A stretch of DNA of 64,000 nt, from the NCBI RefSeq assembly GCF_030268225.1, contig NZ_BSQG01000010.1, positions 62,001 through 126,000 of the forward strand, given 5' to 3'. The notes under the pieces were generated by a model. That model had not been told where the DNA came from and made no database searches. It was given only the letters and a program-made list of their open reading frames with translations. Made by a program: the position numbers and the translations under genes. Positions 44,293 to 52,812 of the stretch are shown piece by piece. The first letter of the stretch is position 1. Each line of letters starts with the position of its first letter. Source of the DNA: Nocardiopsis ansamitocini. GTDB lineage: Bacteria > Actinomycetota > Actinomycetes > Streptosporangiales > Streptosporangiaceae.

Positions 44293-45192
44293 TCACAGCG
44301 CGGACTCGAACGCGCGGACGGGAGCGGCGGGAGTGGTCACCGGGAGGGCGAGGACCGCGCCGTCGTGGGGTGCGGGGTCGGTGAGGCCGGTGCGGGCGGA
44401 GGCGATGAAGAGCACGGGGTCGCGCTCCCCCGCCACGCACACGCTGGCGGGCTGGGCGGCCGGGACCCCGACCACCCGGTCGAGGGTGCCGTCGGGGGCG
44501 TAGCGGTGCACACGGGAGGCGCCCCACACCGCCACCCACAGGTAGCCGTCGGCGTCCACCTGCATACCGTCGGGGCTGCCGTGGTCGACGCGGGCGAAGA
44601 CCGCGCGCGCGGTGATGTCGCCGTGGTCGTCGAGCGTGTAGGCGTCGATGCGCCCGTGCGCGCTGTCGGCGAGGTACATGCGGGTGCCCGCGGCGTCGAA
44701 GGCCGGGCCGTTGGGGACGGTGTAGCCGTCCAGGACCCGGGTGACGGTGCCGTCGGGGTCGGTGCGGTACAGCGAGCCCGCGTCGGGGGTGGCGTCGTAG
44801 GCCATGGAGCCGGCCCAGAAGCGGCCCCTGGGGTCGCAGCAGCCGTCGTTCATCCGGGCGGGCACGGCCGCGCCCTCCTCGGGCCGGGCCAGCCAGCGCG
44901 GTGGGCCGCCTCCCTCCTCGACGAGGGCGATGCCGGTCCCGGCCGCCGCGATGTAGGAGCCGGGCCGGCCCGCGACGGGGGCGACTGCGCCCAGGGGGAC
45001 GTCGAGCCGGACGAGGGTGCGCGGCGGCCCGGGCAGCGCCGGGTCCAGTGCGAGGAGCCGGCCGGCGAGGATGTCGACCATGAGCAGGTCGCGGCCGGTC
45101 CAGCGCAGCCCCTCCCCCAGTTCGTGGCGCTCGTCGTGCCATGGGGCCGGGGCGCGGCCGGTGAGGGTGTCGAAGCCGTCGGGGCTGTTCAT
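44293..45192 (-). CDS. SMP-30/gluconolactonase-family sugar lactone hydrolase
   Basis: Encodes about 299 aa from ATG 45192; an ATG at 45210 is possible. The six-bladed propeller pattern is clear: WHDERHELGEGLRWTGRDLL, MNDGCCDPRGRFWAGSM, TVPNGPAFDAAGTRMYLADS and SPDGMQVDADGYLWVAVWG. Metal-binding Glu/Asn/Asp sit in ELGEG, MNDG and VPNGPA. Enzymes of this family open sugar lactones to aldonic acids. Last gene of the catabolic operon, 11 bases after the dehydratase gene, so lactone opening probably links the dehydrogenases to the acid dehydratase. Confidence 0.9.
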   Translation of the reverse strand: MNSPDGFDTLTGRAPAPWHDERHELGEGLRWTGRDLLMVDILAGRLLALDPALPGPPRTLVRLDVPLGAVAPVAGRPGSYIAAAGTGIALVEEGGGPPRWLARPEEGAAVPARMNDGCCDPRGRFWAGSMAYDATPDAGSLYRTDPDGTVTRVLDGYTVPNGPAFDAAGTRMYLADSAHGRIDAYTLDDHGDITARAVFARVDHGSPDGMQVDADGYLWVAVWGASRVHRYAPDGTLDRVVGVPAAQPASVCVAGERDPVLFIASARTGLTDPAPHDGAVLALPVTTPAAPVRAFESAL

Positions 45193-45203
45193 CGGGGGGT
45201 CTC

Positions 45204-46349
45204 CTACCATTCGGCGAATGAACCGTCGGCGTGGCTCCACATTGGGGAGCGCCAGCGGTGGCCGTGTTCGTCGGCGCGGCGCACGGCGGCCTCGTCGACG
45301 TCCACGCCCAGTCCGGGGGCGGTGGTGCGGTGGATGTGGCCGTCGGGGAAGTCGAAGGGGCGGGCGTCCACGACGTAGTCGAGGAGTTCGGCGTCGCGGT
45401 TGTAGTGGATGCCGATGCTCTGTTCCTGGATGAGGAAGTTGGGGGTAGCGAAGGCGACCTGGAGGCTGGCGGCGAGCGCGATGGGTCCCAGGGGGCAGTG
45501 CGGGGCGAGTTGGACGTCGTAGACCTCGGCCAGGGACGCGATGCGGCGCACCTCGGAGATGCCGCCGGCGTGGGAGAGGTCGGGCTGGGCCACGGCGATC
45601 CCGGCCTGGAGCGCGGGGAGGAAGTCGGCGCGGGAGAACAGCCGCTCGCCGGTGGCGACGGGCACCGTCGTGGAGTCGGCGAGCCTGCCGAGCAGGTGGG
45701 TGTGCTCGGGCAGCAGCGGCTCCTCCACGAACATCGGGTGCAGCGGCTCCAGCAGGGGCAGTACGCGGCGCGCCGTGGCCGCGGTGAAGCGGCCGTGGAA
45801 GTCCACGGCGACGTCACGGTCGTCGCCCAGGGCCTCGCGGACCCGGGCCACGCGCTCCACGACGCCGTCGAGTTCGCGCGGGGTCGCCGAGCGGCCCATG
45901 ATCCCCGAGGCGTTCATCTTGACGGCGGTCAGCCCGGAGGCCACGCGTTGGGCGACGGCGTCGGCGAGTTGGGACGGGTCGTCGCCGCCGACCCAGCCGT
46001 AGACGCGCACCCTGTCGCGGACGGGGCCGCCGAGCAGTTCGTGGGTGGGCACGCCCAGGCGCTTGCCCGCGATGTCCCACAGCGCCTGGTCCAGGCCGGC
46101 GACCGCGCTGGAGAGCACGGGCCCGCCCCGGTAGAACCCGCCCTTGGTGAGGCGCTGCCAGTGGTGCTCGATGGGGGTGGGGTCCTCGCCCAGCAGCAGT
46201 TCGGCGAGTTCGTGCACGGCGGTGCGCACCGTCTCGGCGCGTCCCTCGACGACCGGCTCGCCCCAGCCCACGATCCCGTCGTCGGTCTCCACGCGGCAGA
46301 ACAGCCACCGCGGGGCGACCAGGAACGTCTCGATGCGGGTGATCTTCAT
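45204..46349 (-). CDS. Enolase-superfamily sugar-acid dehydratase (galactonate dehydratase-like)
   Basis: Encodes about 381 aa. N-terminal capping domain MKITRIETFLVAPRWLFCRV, then a TIM barrel with AVKMNASGIMGR, metal ligands in VAVDFHGRF (Asp), FVEEPLLPEH (Glu) and VATGERLFSR (Glu), and the general base His of LAPHCPLGP. This matches the DgoD/mandelate-racemase subgroup that dehydrates aldonic acids to 2-keto-3-deoxy acids. The exact sugar acid cannot be fixed from sequence. The ATG overlaps the GntR stop (ATGA). Confidence 0.9.
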   Translation of the reverse strand: MKITRIETFLVAPRWLFCRVETDDGIVGWGEPVVEGRAETVRTAVHELAELLLGEDPTPIEHHWQRLTKGGFYRGGPVLSSAVAGLDQALWDIAGKRLGVPTHELLGGPVRDRVRVYGWVGGDDPSQLADAVAQRVASGLTAVKMNASGIMGRSATPRELDGVVERVARVREALGDDRDVAVDFHGRFTAATARRVLPLLEPLHPMFVEEPLLPEHTHLLGRLADSTTVPVATGERLFSRADFLPALQAGIAVAQPDLSHAGGISEVRRIASLAEVYDVQLAPHCPLGPIALAASLQVAFATPNFLIQEQSIGIHYNRDAELLDYVVDARPFDFPDGHIHRTTAPGLGVDVDEAAVRRADEHGHRWRSPMWSHADGSFAEW

Positions 46350-47086
46350 GCGGTGGACCCTCGTTCGTGGTCGTCGTGGGCGCGCCGGTTCATGGCGGTC
46401 GCGCGGCGCAGGTCGGTCTCGGCCTTGTCCAGCAGGGCGCGCATCGCCGCTTCGGCGGCGCCGGGGTCGCCGGCGGCCACCGCCTCGGTGACGGCGCTGT
46501 GGCTGGGCACCGGGTCGTCGTGGACGGCTCCGTGGACGAGGCGGTCGCGTTCGGACAGCCCCGCGGCGAAGAAGACGTCGGTGCGGGTGAACATCTCGTT
46601 GTGGGTGGCGGCGAGCATGGCGCGGTGCCAGGCGAGGTCGGCCGCGGTCTCCTCCTCGGCGGTGCCCCGCACCGACGCGGCGATGCGGTCGATGGCGGCG
46701 CGCAGCACCACCACGTCCTCGTCGGTGCGGCGCTGGGCGGCCAGGCGGGCGGCGGCGGGTTCGATGGCGGCGCGCAGTTCGGCCAGGTCGCGGAAGAAGG
46801 TGTCGGCGGCGCCCGCCGCGACCTGCCAGCTGACCACGTCGGGGTCGAGGAGGTTCCACTGCGCGCGGGGCCGCACGAACGTGCCCTTCTTCTGCCGGGA
46901 GTCCACGAGTCCCTTGGCCGCCAGGACCTTGATGGCCTCGCGGATGGCGGTCAGGCTCAGGTCGAGCTCGGTGCTGAGGGCACCGAGGTCGATGGTGTCG
47001 CCTTCCCGAAGCTCGCCCGCCAGGACACGTGTGCCCAGCAGCCGCACCGTCTGGCCGTGTACTCCCCGACCCACATAGGCCGCCAT
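46346..47086 (-). CDS. GntR/FadR-family (FCD) regulator of the sugar operon
   Basis: Encodes about 246 aa from ATG 47086 behind GGAG. Winged HTH at the N-terminus (LGTRVLAGELREGDTIDLGA, LSTELDLSLTAIREAIKVLA, GTFVRPRAQWNLLDPDVVSW) and a helical FCD ligand domain with metal-binding His in LAWHRAMLAATHNEMF and SHSAVTEAVAAGD. FCD regulators commonly sense the sugar acid handled by adjacent genes. It lies inside the operon, coupled to the dehydratase, so it probably autoregulates the whole unit through sites near the 53.9 kb promoter. Confidence 0.92.
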   Translation of the reverse strand: MAAYVGRGVHGQTVRLLGTRVLAGELREGDTIDLGALSTELDLSLTAIREAIKVLAAKGLVDSRQKKGTFVRPRAQWNLLDPDVVSWQVAAGAADTFFRDLAELRAAIEPAAARLAAQRRTDEDVVVLRAAIDRIAASVRGTAEEETAADLAWHRAMLAATHNEMFTRTDVFFAAGLSERDRLVHGAVHDDPVPSHSAVTEAVAAGDPGAAEAAMRALLDKAETDLRRATAMNRRAHDDHERGSTA

Positions 47087-47121
47087 CGTGTTCTCCGTTC
47101 TCCCCGTCGCGGCCGTCCCCG

Positions 47122-47892
47122 TCAGGACGACGCCTTGTAGATGCTCCACCCTCCGTCGACCGGAATGCTCGCCCCGGTGACGTAGGACGCCTCGGCCGAG
47201 GCGAGGAAGGCGACGACGGCGGCCACCTCCTCGGGGTCGCCCAGTCGTCCGGCGGCGGTCTGGGCCGCGCTTTGGCGCCGGTCCTCCTCGCTGACCCCGT
47301 CCCAAGCCGCGGTGCGGATGGGTCCGGGCAGGACGCAGTTGACCCGCAGGCCGGGCCCGTACTCCACGGCCAGTTGGCGGGTCAGTGCGGTCAGCCCGCC
47401 CTTGGTGGTGGCGTAGGCGGGGCGCCCGGGCAGGCCGAACCAGGCGTGCACGGAGGAGGTGATGACGATGCTGCCGCGCTGGTCGAGCAGGTCGTCCAGG
47501 CAGGCGCGCACGCCCAGGAACGTTCCGGTGAGGTTGACGGAGAGCTGGCGCTGCCAGGACTCCAGGGCCGTTTCGTGGGCGGGGGCGATCTCGACGGTGT
47601 AGGCGTTGGAGACCAGGGTGCCCACGGGGCCGAAGGCGTGCGCGGCTTCGGTGACGCGCGCCCACCCGGACTCGTCGGAGACGTCGGCGTGCACCGCGAC
47701 CGCGCGGCCCCCCGCCGAGCGGATCCGCTCGGCGGTCGCGGCGACGTGCGGGGAGACGTCGGCCAGCACCACGGGGGCGCCGTCGGCGGCGAAGCGGTGC
47801 GCGACGGCCGCGCCGATCCCCTGGGCGGCGCCGGTGACCACGGCGACCGCGCCGTTGTCCTGCTGGTCCTGCATGGTGGGCTTCCTCGTCAT
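47122..47892 (-). CDS. Short-chain dehydrogenase/reductase (sugar dehydrogenase)
   Basis: Encodes about 256 aa. Classical SDR: VAVVTGAAQGIGAAVAHRFA, HADVSDESGW, SVNLTGTFLG, catalytic YATTKGG with Ser in VITSSVHAW, and the end VTGASIPVDGGW. The ATG at 47892 overlaps the stop of the mutarotase-like gene (ATGA); an internal ATG at 47874 also exists. In this operon it most likely oxidises a sugar or a sugar-acid carbon, feeding the lactonase and dehydratase. Confidence 0.9.
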   Translation of the reverse strand: MTRKPTMQDQQDNGAVAVVTGAAQGIGAAVAHRFAADGAPVVLADVSPHVAATAERIRSAGGRAVAVHADVSDESGWARVTEAAHAFGPVGTLVSNAYTVEIAPAHETALESWQRQLSVNLTGTFLGVRACLDDLLDQRGSIVITSSVHAWFGLPGRPAYATTKGGLTALTRQLAVEYGPGLRVNCVLPGPIRTAAWDGVSEEDRRQSAAQTAAGRLGDPEEVAAVVAFLASAEASYVTGASIPVDGGWSIYKASS

Positions 47893-49130
47893 CGCTGGTC
47901 GGTGGGTCCTTGGGGCGCGGGGGTGAATTCCACGGCGGCGTCGGGCGTGCCGCGTGGGACCGGGGTGTCGAAGCGCAGCGGCAGTCCGGGCAGGGCGGTG
48001 CCGAGCCGCACTCGGGGACGGCCGTCTGCCGGGCGGCAGTGCAGCGTCCCGCGGGTGAAGGCGGTGAAGGCTCCCGACAGGCGGGTCCCGTCGGGCGTGG
48101 AGGACAGGCGCGGCGGCTCGCTCCAGAAGCCGTCGGGGGTCACGTCGGTGACGGCGGCGGTCCCGGAACCGAATCCGGCGTCGATGGTCAGGGTGGTGGA
48201 GTCTCCGGGGGCGAGGTCGGTGAGCGGGCCCAGGGCCTCGCACTCCACGATCCGGTCGGCGGGGAACAGTCCGCCCAGGTGCTCCAGGGGGTGTTCGGGC
48301 GGGTACTCCAACCACACCTCGGCCCGCGACCCCTGGTCGGGGTAGGGGGCGCCCTCTACGACGTCGAAGCGCTGGGTCATGGTCCCCGCGGCTCCCACGC
48401 AGGCCAGCCAGCCGGTCGCGGCGGGGAACCCGGCCTTGCCGATGACGTCCTGGGCGGGCACGCGCAGGACGCCGGGGTGGGACTGCTCGACCCGCGGGTT
48501 GGCGTCGCCCGCCACGAGCGGGACGACCGCCGAGGGGTCCGCGGAGTCGGCGGTGCCCACGTAGACGCCCTGGGCACTCGCGTGGCCGACGGGTTCGGCG
48601 CCGAGCTGGGTGACGTTCCACAGCGCCCAGCGGCGCGGGGTGTCGGAGGTGTTGTGGGCGGTGAGCTCCAGCCGGTAGCCGCTGCGGCCGGGGGCCAGGG
48701 TCAGGCGACGGCGCAGCCGCAGCCCGGTCCTGGGGTCGTCGCCGCTGGTGAGGGTGAGGGTGACCGCGCCGTCGGCCCCTGTCGCGACGGCGCGGTCGTA
48801 CTCCCCGGAGTCCAGCACCGGGTCGGGTGGGCCGGCCCACTCGTGGGGGCCGTCCCACCCTTGGGGCGCGGGCCAGGTCTTGTCGCCCCCGAAGTTGCGC
48901 CAGGCGCTCATGGGGCCGCTGGTCGGCGCGGGCCGCTCCCCGTCCACCGGGTGCAGGTCGGCGCCCAGCAGACGGGGGTTGCGGTACAGGAACTCCGTTC
49001 CCCGGTGGAGCGCGGAGAGCAGCCGCCCGCCCAGCGCGGGCACCACACCCAGGCGCAGCACCCCGTTGTCCAGGTACACCACCTCGTAGGGTCCGGTGGT
49101 GTCGTGCTCGACGCGGACGGCGCCGCTCAC
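47889..49130 (-). CDS. Galactose-mutarotase-fold protein (aldose-1-epimerase-like)
   Basis: Encodes about 413 aa from GTG 49130, overlapping the dehydrogenase stop (GTGA). It has the beta-sandwich pattern YEVVYLDNGVLRLGVVPALG, GGRLLSALHRGTEFLYRNPR, NFGGDKTWPAPQGW and YRLELTAHNTSDTPRRWALW, then VWLEYPPEHP. This is the mutarotase superfamily in the broad sense (DUF4380-like proteins), in which many members bind sugars without known catalysis. A role in anomer conversion of the imported sugar is plausible from context only. Confidence 0.75.
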   Translation of the reverse strand: MSGAVRVEHDTTGPYEVVYLDNGVLRLGVVPALGGRLLSALHRGTEFLYRNPRLLGADLHPVDGERPAPTSGPMSAWRNFGGDKTWPAPQGWDGPHEWAGPPDPVLDSGEYDRAVATGADGAVTLTLTSGDDPRTGLRLRRRLTLAPGRSGYRLELTAHNTSDTPRRWALWNVTQLGAEPVGHASAQGVYVGTADSADPSAVVPLVAGDANPRVEQSHPGVLRVPAQDVIGKAGFPAATGWLACVGAAGTMTQRFDVVEGAPYPDQGSRAEVWLEYPPEHPLEHLGGLFPADRIVECEALGPLTDLAPGDSTTLTIDAGFGSGTAAVTDVTPDGFWSEPPRLSSTPDGTRLSGAFTAFTRGTLHCRPADGRPRVRLGTALPGLPLRFDTPVPRGTPDAAVEFTPAPQGPTDQR

Positions 49131-50212
49131 CGGTCGTCCTCGTCGACCAGGACGACCTTGCCGCGGCTGACGCCGGCGGCCAGCCGGTAGGCGGCGTCGG
49201 CGTCGGCGAGGCCGAAGCGGTCGGAGACGACCTTCTGCGGGCTGAGGCCCCAGCGCACCAGGTTGGTGGCGAGCTCGGCCATGGTGGGCAGCGACGTCAC
49301 CCAGGAGGCGTAGAGGGTGAGCTGCTTGTGCAGCAGGGTGTCCGACACCTCCGTCTCCAGGGTGCCGCCCTCGCCGACCAGTGAGACGCGTCCCCACTCG
49401 GCGGCGTTGTCCAGGACGGTGGTGCGGCCGGGGCGCGAGCCCGAGCAGTCGATGGCGGTGGCCGCGCCGCGCCCGCCGGTGGCCGCGGCGATGGCGTCGG
49501 CGGCCTCGTCGGGGCCGGCGAGGGTGTCGAAGACGTCGAGTCCGGCGGCCCACTCGCGGCGCTGGGCGGAGGGCTCCACGCCGATGACGCGGGCCGCGCC
49601 CATGCCGCGCCCGATCATCCCGGCCGCCAGCCCCACGGGGCCCAGGCCCACGACGAGCAGGTCGCCGTCGCCGTTGACGCCGATGCGGCGCAGCCCCTCG
49701 TAGGCGGTGCCGAAGCCGCAGGCGATCAGCGCGCCGTCGACGTGGGTGAGCGCGTCGGGCAGCGGCACGCAGGTGGCCTCGTCGGCGAGGAGGTACTGGG
49801 CGTGGCCGCCGTCGCGCTGCCAGCCGTAGGCGGCGCGCTGGGCGCCGGTGCAGCTGATCATGAAGCCGCGGCGGCAGTTGTCGCACACCCCGCATCCGGC
49901 GATGTGGTAGACGATGACGCGGTCGCCGGTGCCGAACTTGCGGCAGCCGGGCCCGGACCGGACGACGGTGCCCGAGGGTTCGTGCCCGGCGACGACGCCG
50001 CGGTAGGCGGGGCCGTCGATGCCGCGGTGGGTCTTGTGCTCGTGGTAGATGAACCCGATGTCGCTGCCGCAGATGCCCGACGCGCCCACCTTGAGCAGGA
50101 GCTGGCCGGGGCCGGGCTCGGGTACGTCGAGGTCGCGCACCACCGCCGTGGAGTCGCCCGGCAGGTAGACGCCGCGCATGGTGTGGGGTCGGTCCCCGCT
50201 GGTCGTGGTCAT
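49127..50212 (-). CDS. Zinc-dependent medium-chain dehydrogenase
   Basis: Encodes about 361 aa. Catalytic zinc region GASGICGSDIGFIYHEHKTH and GHEPSGTVVRSG, structural zinc cysteines in CGVCDNCRRGFMISC, Rossmann motif VVGLGPVGLAAGMIG, and the conserved C-terminal VSRGKVVLV. It resembles sorbitol/threonine-type polyol or sugar dehydrogenases. It lies 18 bases after the permease gene and overlaps the mutarotase-like gene, so it is part of the same sugar-oxidation operon. Confidence 0.9.
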   Translation of the reverse strand: MTTTSGDRPHTMRGVYLPGDSTAVVRDLDVPEPGPGQLLLKVGASGICGSDIGFIYHEHKTHRGIDGPAYRGVVAGHEPSGTVVRSGPGCRKFGTGDRVIVYHIAGCGVCDNCRRGFMISCTGAQRAAYGWQRDGGHAQYLLADEATCVPLPDALTHVDGALIACGFGTAYEGLRRIGVNGDGDLLVVGLGPVGLAAGMIGRGMGAARVIGVEPSAQRREWAAGLDVFDTLAGPDEAADAIAAATGGRGAATAIDCSGSRPGRTTVLDNAAEWGRVSLVGEGGTLETEVSDTLLHKQLTLYASWVTSLPTMAELATNLVRWGLSPQKVVSDRFGLADADAAYRLAAGVSRGKVVLVDEDDR

Positions 50213-50230
50213 TGTCGCCGTCCCCTTCCC

Positions 50231-51241
50231 CTAGACGAGCCTGGTGGCCGCGTTGCGGCGGCTGATGATGACGTTGACCAGGACGGCGGCGACGATGATG
50301 AGGCCGCGCACGACGTCCTGGAAGAACGAGTTGACGCCCAGCAGGACCAGGCCGTTGCTGATCACGGTGATGAAGACGACGCCGAGGAGGGTGCCCAGCA
50401 GCGAGCCCCGTCCGCCGGCCAGGGCGGTGCCGCCGATGACGACGGCGGCGATCACGTCGAACTCCAGGCCGGCTGCCGCGCCGCCGTTGCCCGAGCCCAG
50501 GCGGGCGGCCAGGAGCACGCCGGTGATGGCGGCCAGCAGGCCGGTGGTGGCGAACAGCAGCACGCGGACGCGGTTGACGTTGAGCCCGGCCAGGCGGGCG
50601 GCCGCGGCGTTGCCGCCGATGGCGAAGACGGTGCGGCCGTAGGCGGTGTACTTGGCGAGGTAGGCGAAGACGCCGAACAGCACCAGCATCACGATCGCCG
50701 CGGTGGGGATGCCCAGGATCGAGCCGCCCAGGACGTCGAAGACGGCGCTCTCGGGCAGCGGCACCGGCAGGGCGTCGGTCATGTACAGGGCCAGACCGCC
50801 CAGCACGCTCCACAGCCCCAGGGTGGCGATGAAGGAGGGGACGTTGAAGCGGGCGCGCAGCCAGCCCGCCAGGGCGCCCCACGCGAAGCCGAGGGCCAGG
50901 GTGAGGACGATGGCGCCGCCCACCCCCAGGCCCCATTCGGCCGATCCCTTGGCCACGATGACCGAGGCGAAGGCCACGGCCGGGCCGATGCTGATGTCGA
51001 TCTCGCCGGAGATGATGACCAGGGTGACGCCCCAGGCGGCGATGCCGATCATCGCGGCGTTGCGCAGCAGGCCGAGTTGGTTGTCGACGCTGAGGAAGCC
51101 ACCGGCGGTGGAGCCCAGGACGATGTAGAGCAGGACGATCGCGGCGAGCAGCCCGATCTCGTTGAGGCGGTGGCCGTACCGGGCGAGGAAGCCCGAGGAG
51201 GCGGTGTTCGCCGGTGGCGTGGGTGCGGTGGTGGTTGTCAT
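50231..51241 (-). CDS. Ribose/xylose-type ABC transporter permease
   Basis: Encodes about 336 aa from ATG 51241 behind GAGGA. BPD_transp_2 family with eight to ten helices: IGLLAAIVLLYIVLGSTAGG, the ISGEIDISIGPAVAFASVIV stretch that is a hallmark of RbsC-like permeases, NVPSFIATLGLWSVLGGLAL, FAIGGNAAAARLAGLNVNRV and VVIGGTALAGGRGS. It forms the membrane channel for the sugar delivered by the binding protein. A single permease gene implies a homodimer. Confidence 0.93.
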   Translation of the reverse strand: MTTTTAPTPPANTASSGFLARYGHRLNEIGLLAAIVLLYIVLGSTAGGFLSVDNQLGLLRNAAMIGIAAWGVTLVIISGEIDISIGPAVAFASVIVAKGSAEWGLGVGGAIVLTLALGFAWGALAGWLRARFNVPSFIATLGLWSVLGGLALYMTDALPVPLPESAVFDVLGGSILGIPTAAIVMLVLFGVFAYLAKYTAYGRTVFAIGGNAAAARLAGLNVNRVRVLLFATTGLLAAITGVLLAARLGSGNGGAAAGLEFDVIAAVVIGGTALAGGRGSLLGTLLGVVFITVISNGLVLLGVNSFFQDVVRGLIIVAAVLVNVIISRRNAATRLV

Positions 51242-51255
51242 TGGTTCCTCGCCGG

Positions 51256-52758
51256 TCACGCCGCCATCGCGGCGGCCATGATGGTGTCCAGGGTGATGTC
51301 GGCGCCGGTGAACTCGCCCGCGAGCCGACCGGCTCGCATGGTGAGGACCCGGTCGCAGACCAGGGGCAGTTCCTCCAGCTCGCTGGAGACGAACAGCACG
51401 GCCGCGCCTTCGGCGGCGAGTTCGCGCACGATGCGGTAGATCTGCGCCTTGGCCTCGACGTCGACGCCGCGGGTGGGCTCGTCGAGGAGCAGGATGCGGC
51501 TCTGCGCGTGCAGCCAGCGGCCGATGACGGCCTTCTGCTGGTTGCCGCCGCTGAGGTTGACGATGGGGGTGTCGGGGCGGGCGGTCTTGATGGACAGCCG
51601 TTCGATCAGGCCGCGGCCGATGCCGTCGACCCGGGCGGGGCTGACGGTCCCGGCGGTGGACGCGCCCTTGAACCAGGTGAGCACCATGTTCTCCGAGACG
51701 CCCAGGAGCGGGACGACCCCTTCCCCCTTGCGGTCCTCGGGGGTGATGCCCACGCCGAGGCGCTTCATCACGGCGGGGGTGGGACGGGTGACGCGTTGGC
51801 CGTCGACGGTGATGCTGCCGGCGCCGGCGGGCAGGAACCCGCTGATGGCGCGCAGGAGTTCGGTGCGTCCCGACCCCATGAGGCCGCCCAGCCCCAGGAC
51901 CTCGCCCCGGTAGAGGTCGAAGGAGACGTCCTCCAGTTTGGGCGGGACCGACAGCCCGCGCACCGACAGCAGCGGCGTGGCCGAACGGTCCACGTCGGCC
52001 TCGGTGCGCTCGGGCACCTCGTCGGCGGCCTCGCCCAGCATCAGGGAGACGATGCGGGCGGTGGTGGCCCCGGCGACGTCGGTGGTCTCCACGACCGCGC
52101 CGTCGCGCATGACGGTGACGGTGTCGGCCACGCGGCGGATCTCGTCGAGGCGGTGGCTGACGTAGATGACGCCGACGCCGCGCCCCGCGATGCGGGTGAC
52201 CGCCGCCAGGACGATGTCGGCCTCGCCGGCGGCCAGGGCGCTGGTGGGCTCGTCGAGGATGAGCAGGCGCGGTCGGGCCCGGAACGCGCGGGCGATCTCG
52301 ACGAGCTGCTGGCGGGCCAGCGGCAGGTCGGCGACGATCGCGTCGGGGTCGATGTCCAGGCCGAGCTCGGCGAAGACCTCGCGGGCCTCGGCGCGCATCC
52401 GGGGGTAGTCCACGCGTCCGGCGGTGCGCGGCCACACGCCCAGGAACAGGTTCTCGGCGGCGGAGATCTGCGGGACCAGGCTCAGTTCCTGGTAGACGGT
52501 GCCCACGCCCAGTTCGGTGGCGCGGCGCACCCCGCCGTCGCCCAGGGGTGAGCCGCCGACCTCCACGGTTCCGCTGTCGGGGGTCTCCACGCCCGACAGC
52601 AGCCGGATCAGGGTGGACTTGCCGGCGCCGTTGCGGCCCAGCAGGGCGCGGACCTCTCCGGCGCGGACCTCGAAGTCGGCCGCGTCCAGGGCGCGCACGC
52701 CCGGGTAGGTCTTGGTCGCCCGCCGCGTCGCGGCCACGACCGGTCGGTCATCGCTCAT
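51256..52758 (-). CDS. Ribose/xylose-type ABC transporter ATPase (two cassettes)
   Basis: Encodes 500 aa with tandem nucleotide-binding domains, the RbsA/XylG pattern. The first cassette has Walker A LLGRNGAGKST, the signature region LARQQLVEIARAFR and Walker B LLILDEPTSAL. The second has the degenerate GLMGSGRTELL loop typical of the family, LSGGNQQKAVIGRWL and LLLDEPTRGVD. It powers sugar import with the permease 14 bases downstream and the lipoprotein upstream. Confidence 0.95.
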   Translation of the reverse strand: MSDDRPVVAATRRATKTYPGVRALDAADFEVRAGEVRALLGRNGAGKSTLIRLLSGVETPDSGTVEVGGSPLGDGGVRRATELGVGTVYQELSLVPQISAAENLFLGVWPRTAGRVDYPRMRAEAREVFAELGLDIDPDAIVADLPLARQQLVEIARAFRARPRLLILDEPTSALAAGEADIVLAAVTRIAGRGVGVIYVSHRLDEIRRVADTVTVMRDGAVVETTDVAGATTARIVSLMLGEAADEVPERTEADVDRSATPLLSVRGLSVPPKLEDVSFDLYRGEVLGLGGLMGSGRTELLRAISGFLPAGAGSITVDGQRVTRPTPAVMKRLGVGITPEDRKGEGVVPLLGVSENMVLTWFKGASTAGTVSPARVDGIGRGLIERLSIKTARPDTPIVNLSGGNQQKAVIGRWLHAQSRILLLDEPTRGVDVEAKAQIYRIVRELAAEGAAVLFVSSELEELPLVCDRVLTMRAGRLAGEFTGADITLDTIMAAAMAA

Positions 52759-52812
52759 GGGGACTCCGTAGCTGAAAGGACGGTGGGACGGGGCTGGTGT
52801 GCGGGCCCGGGG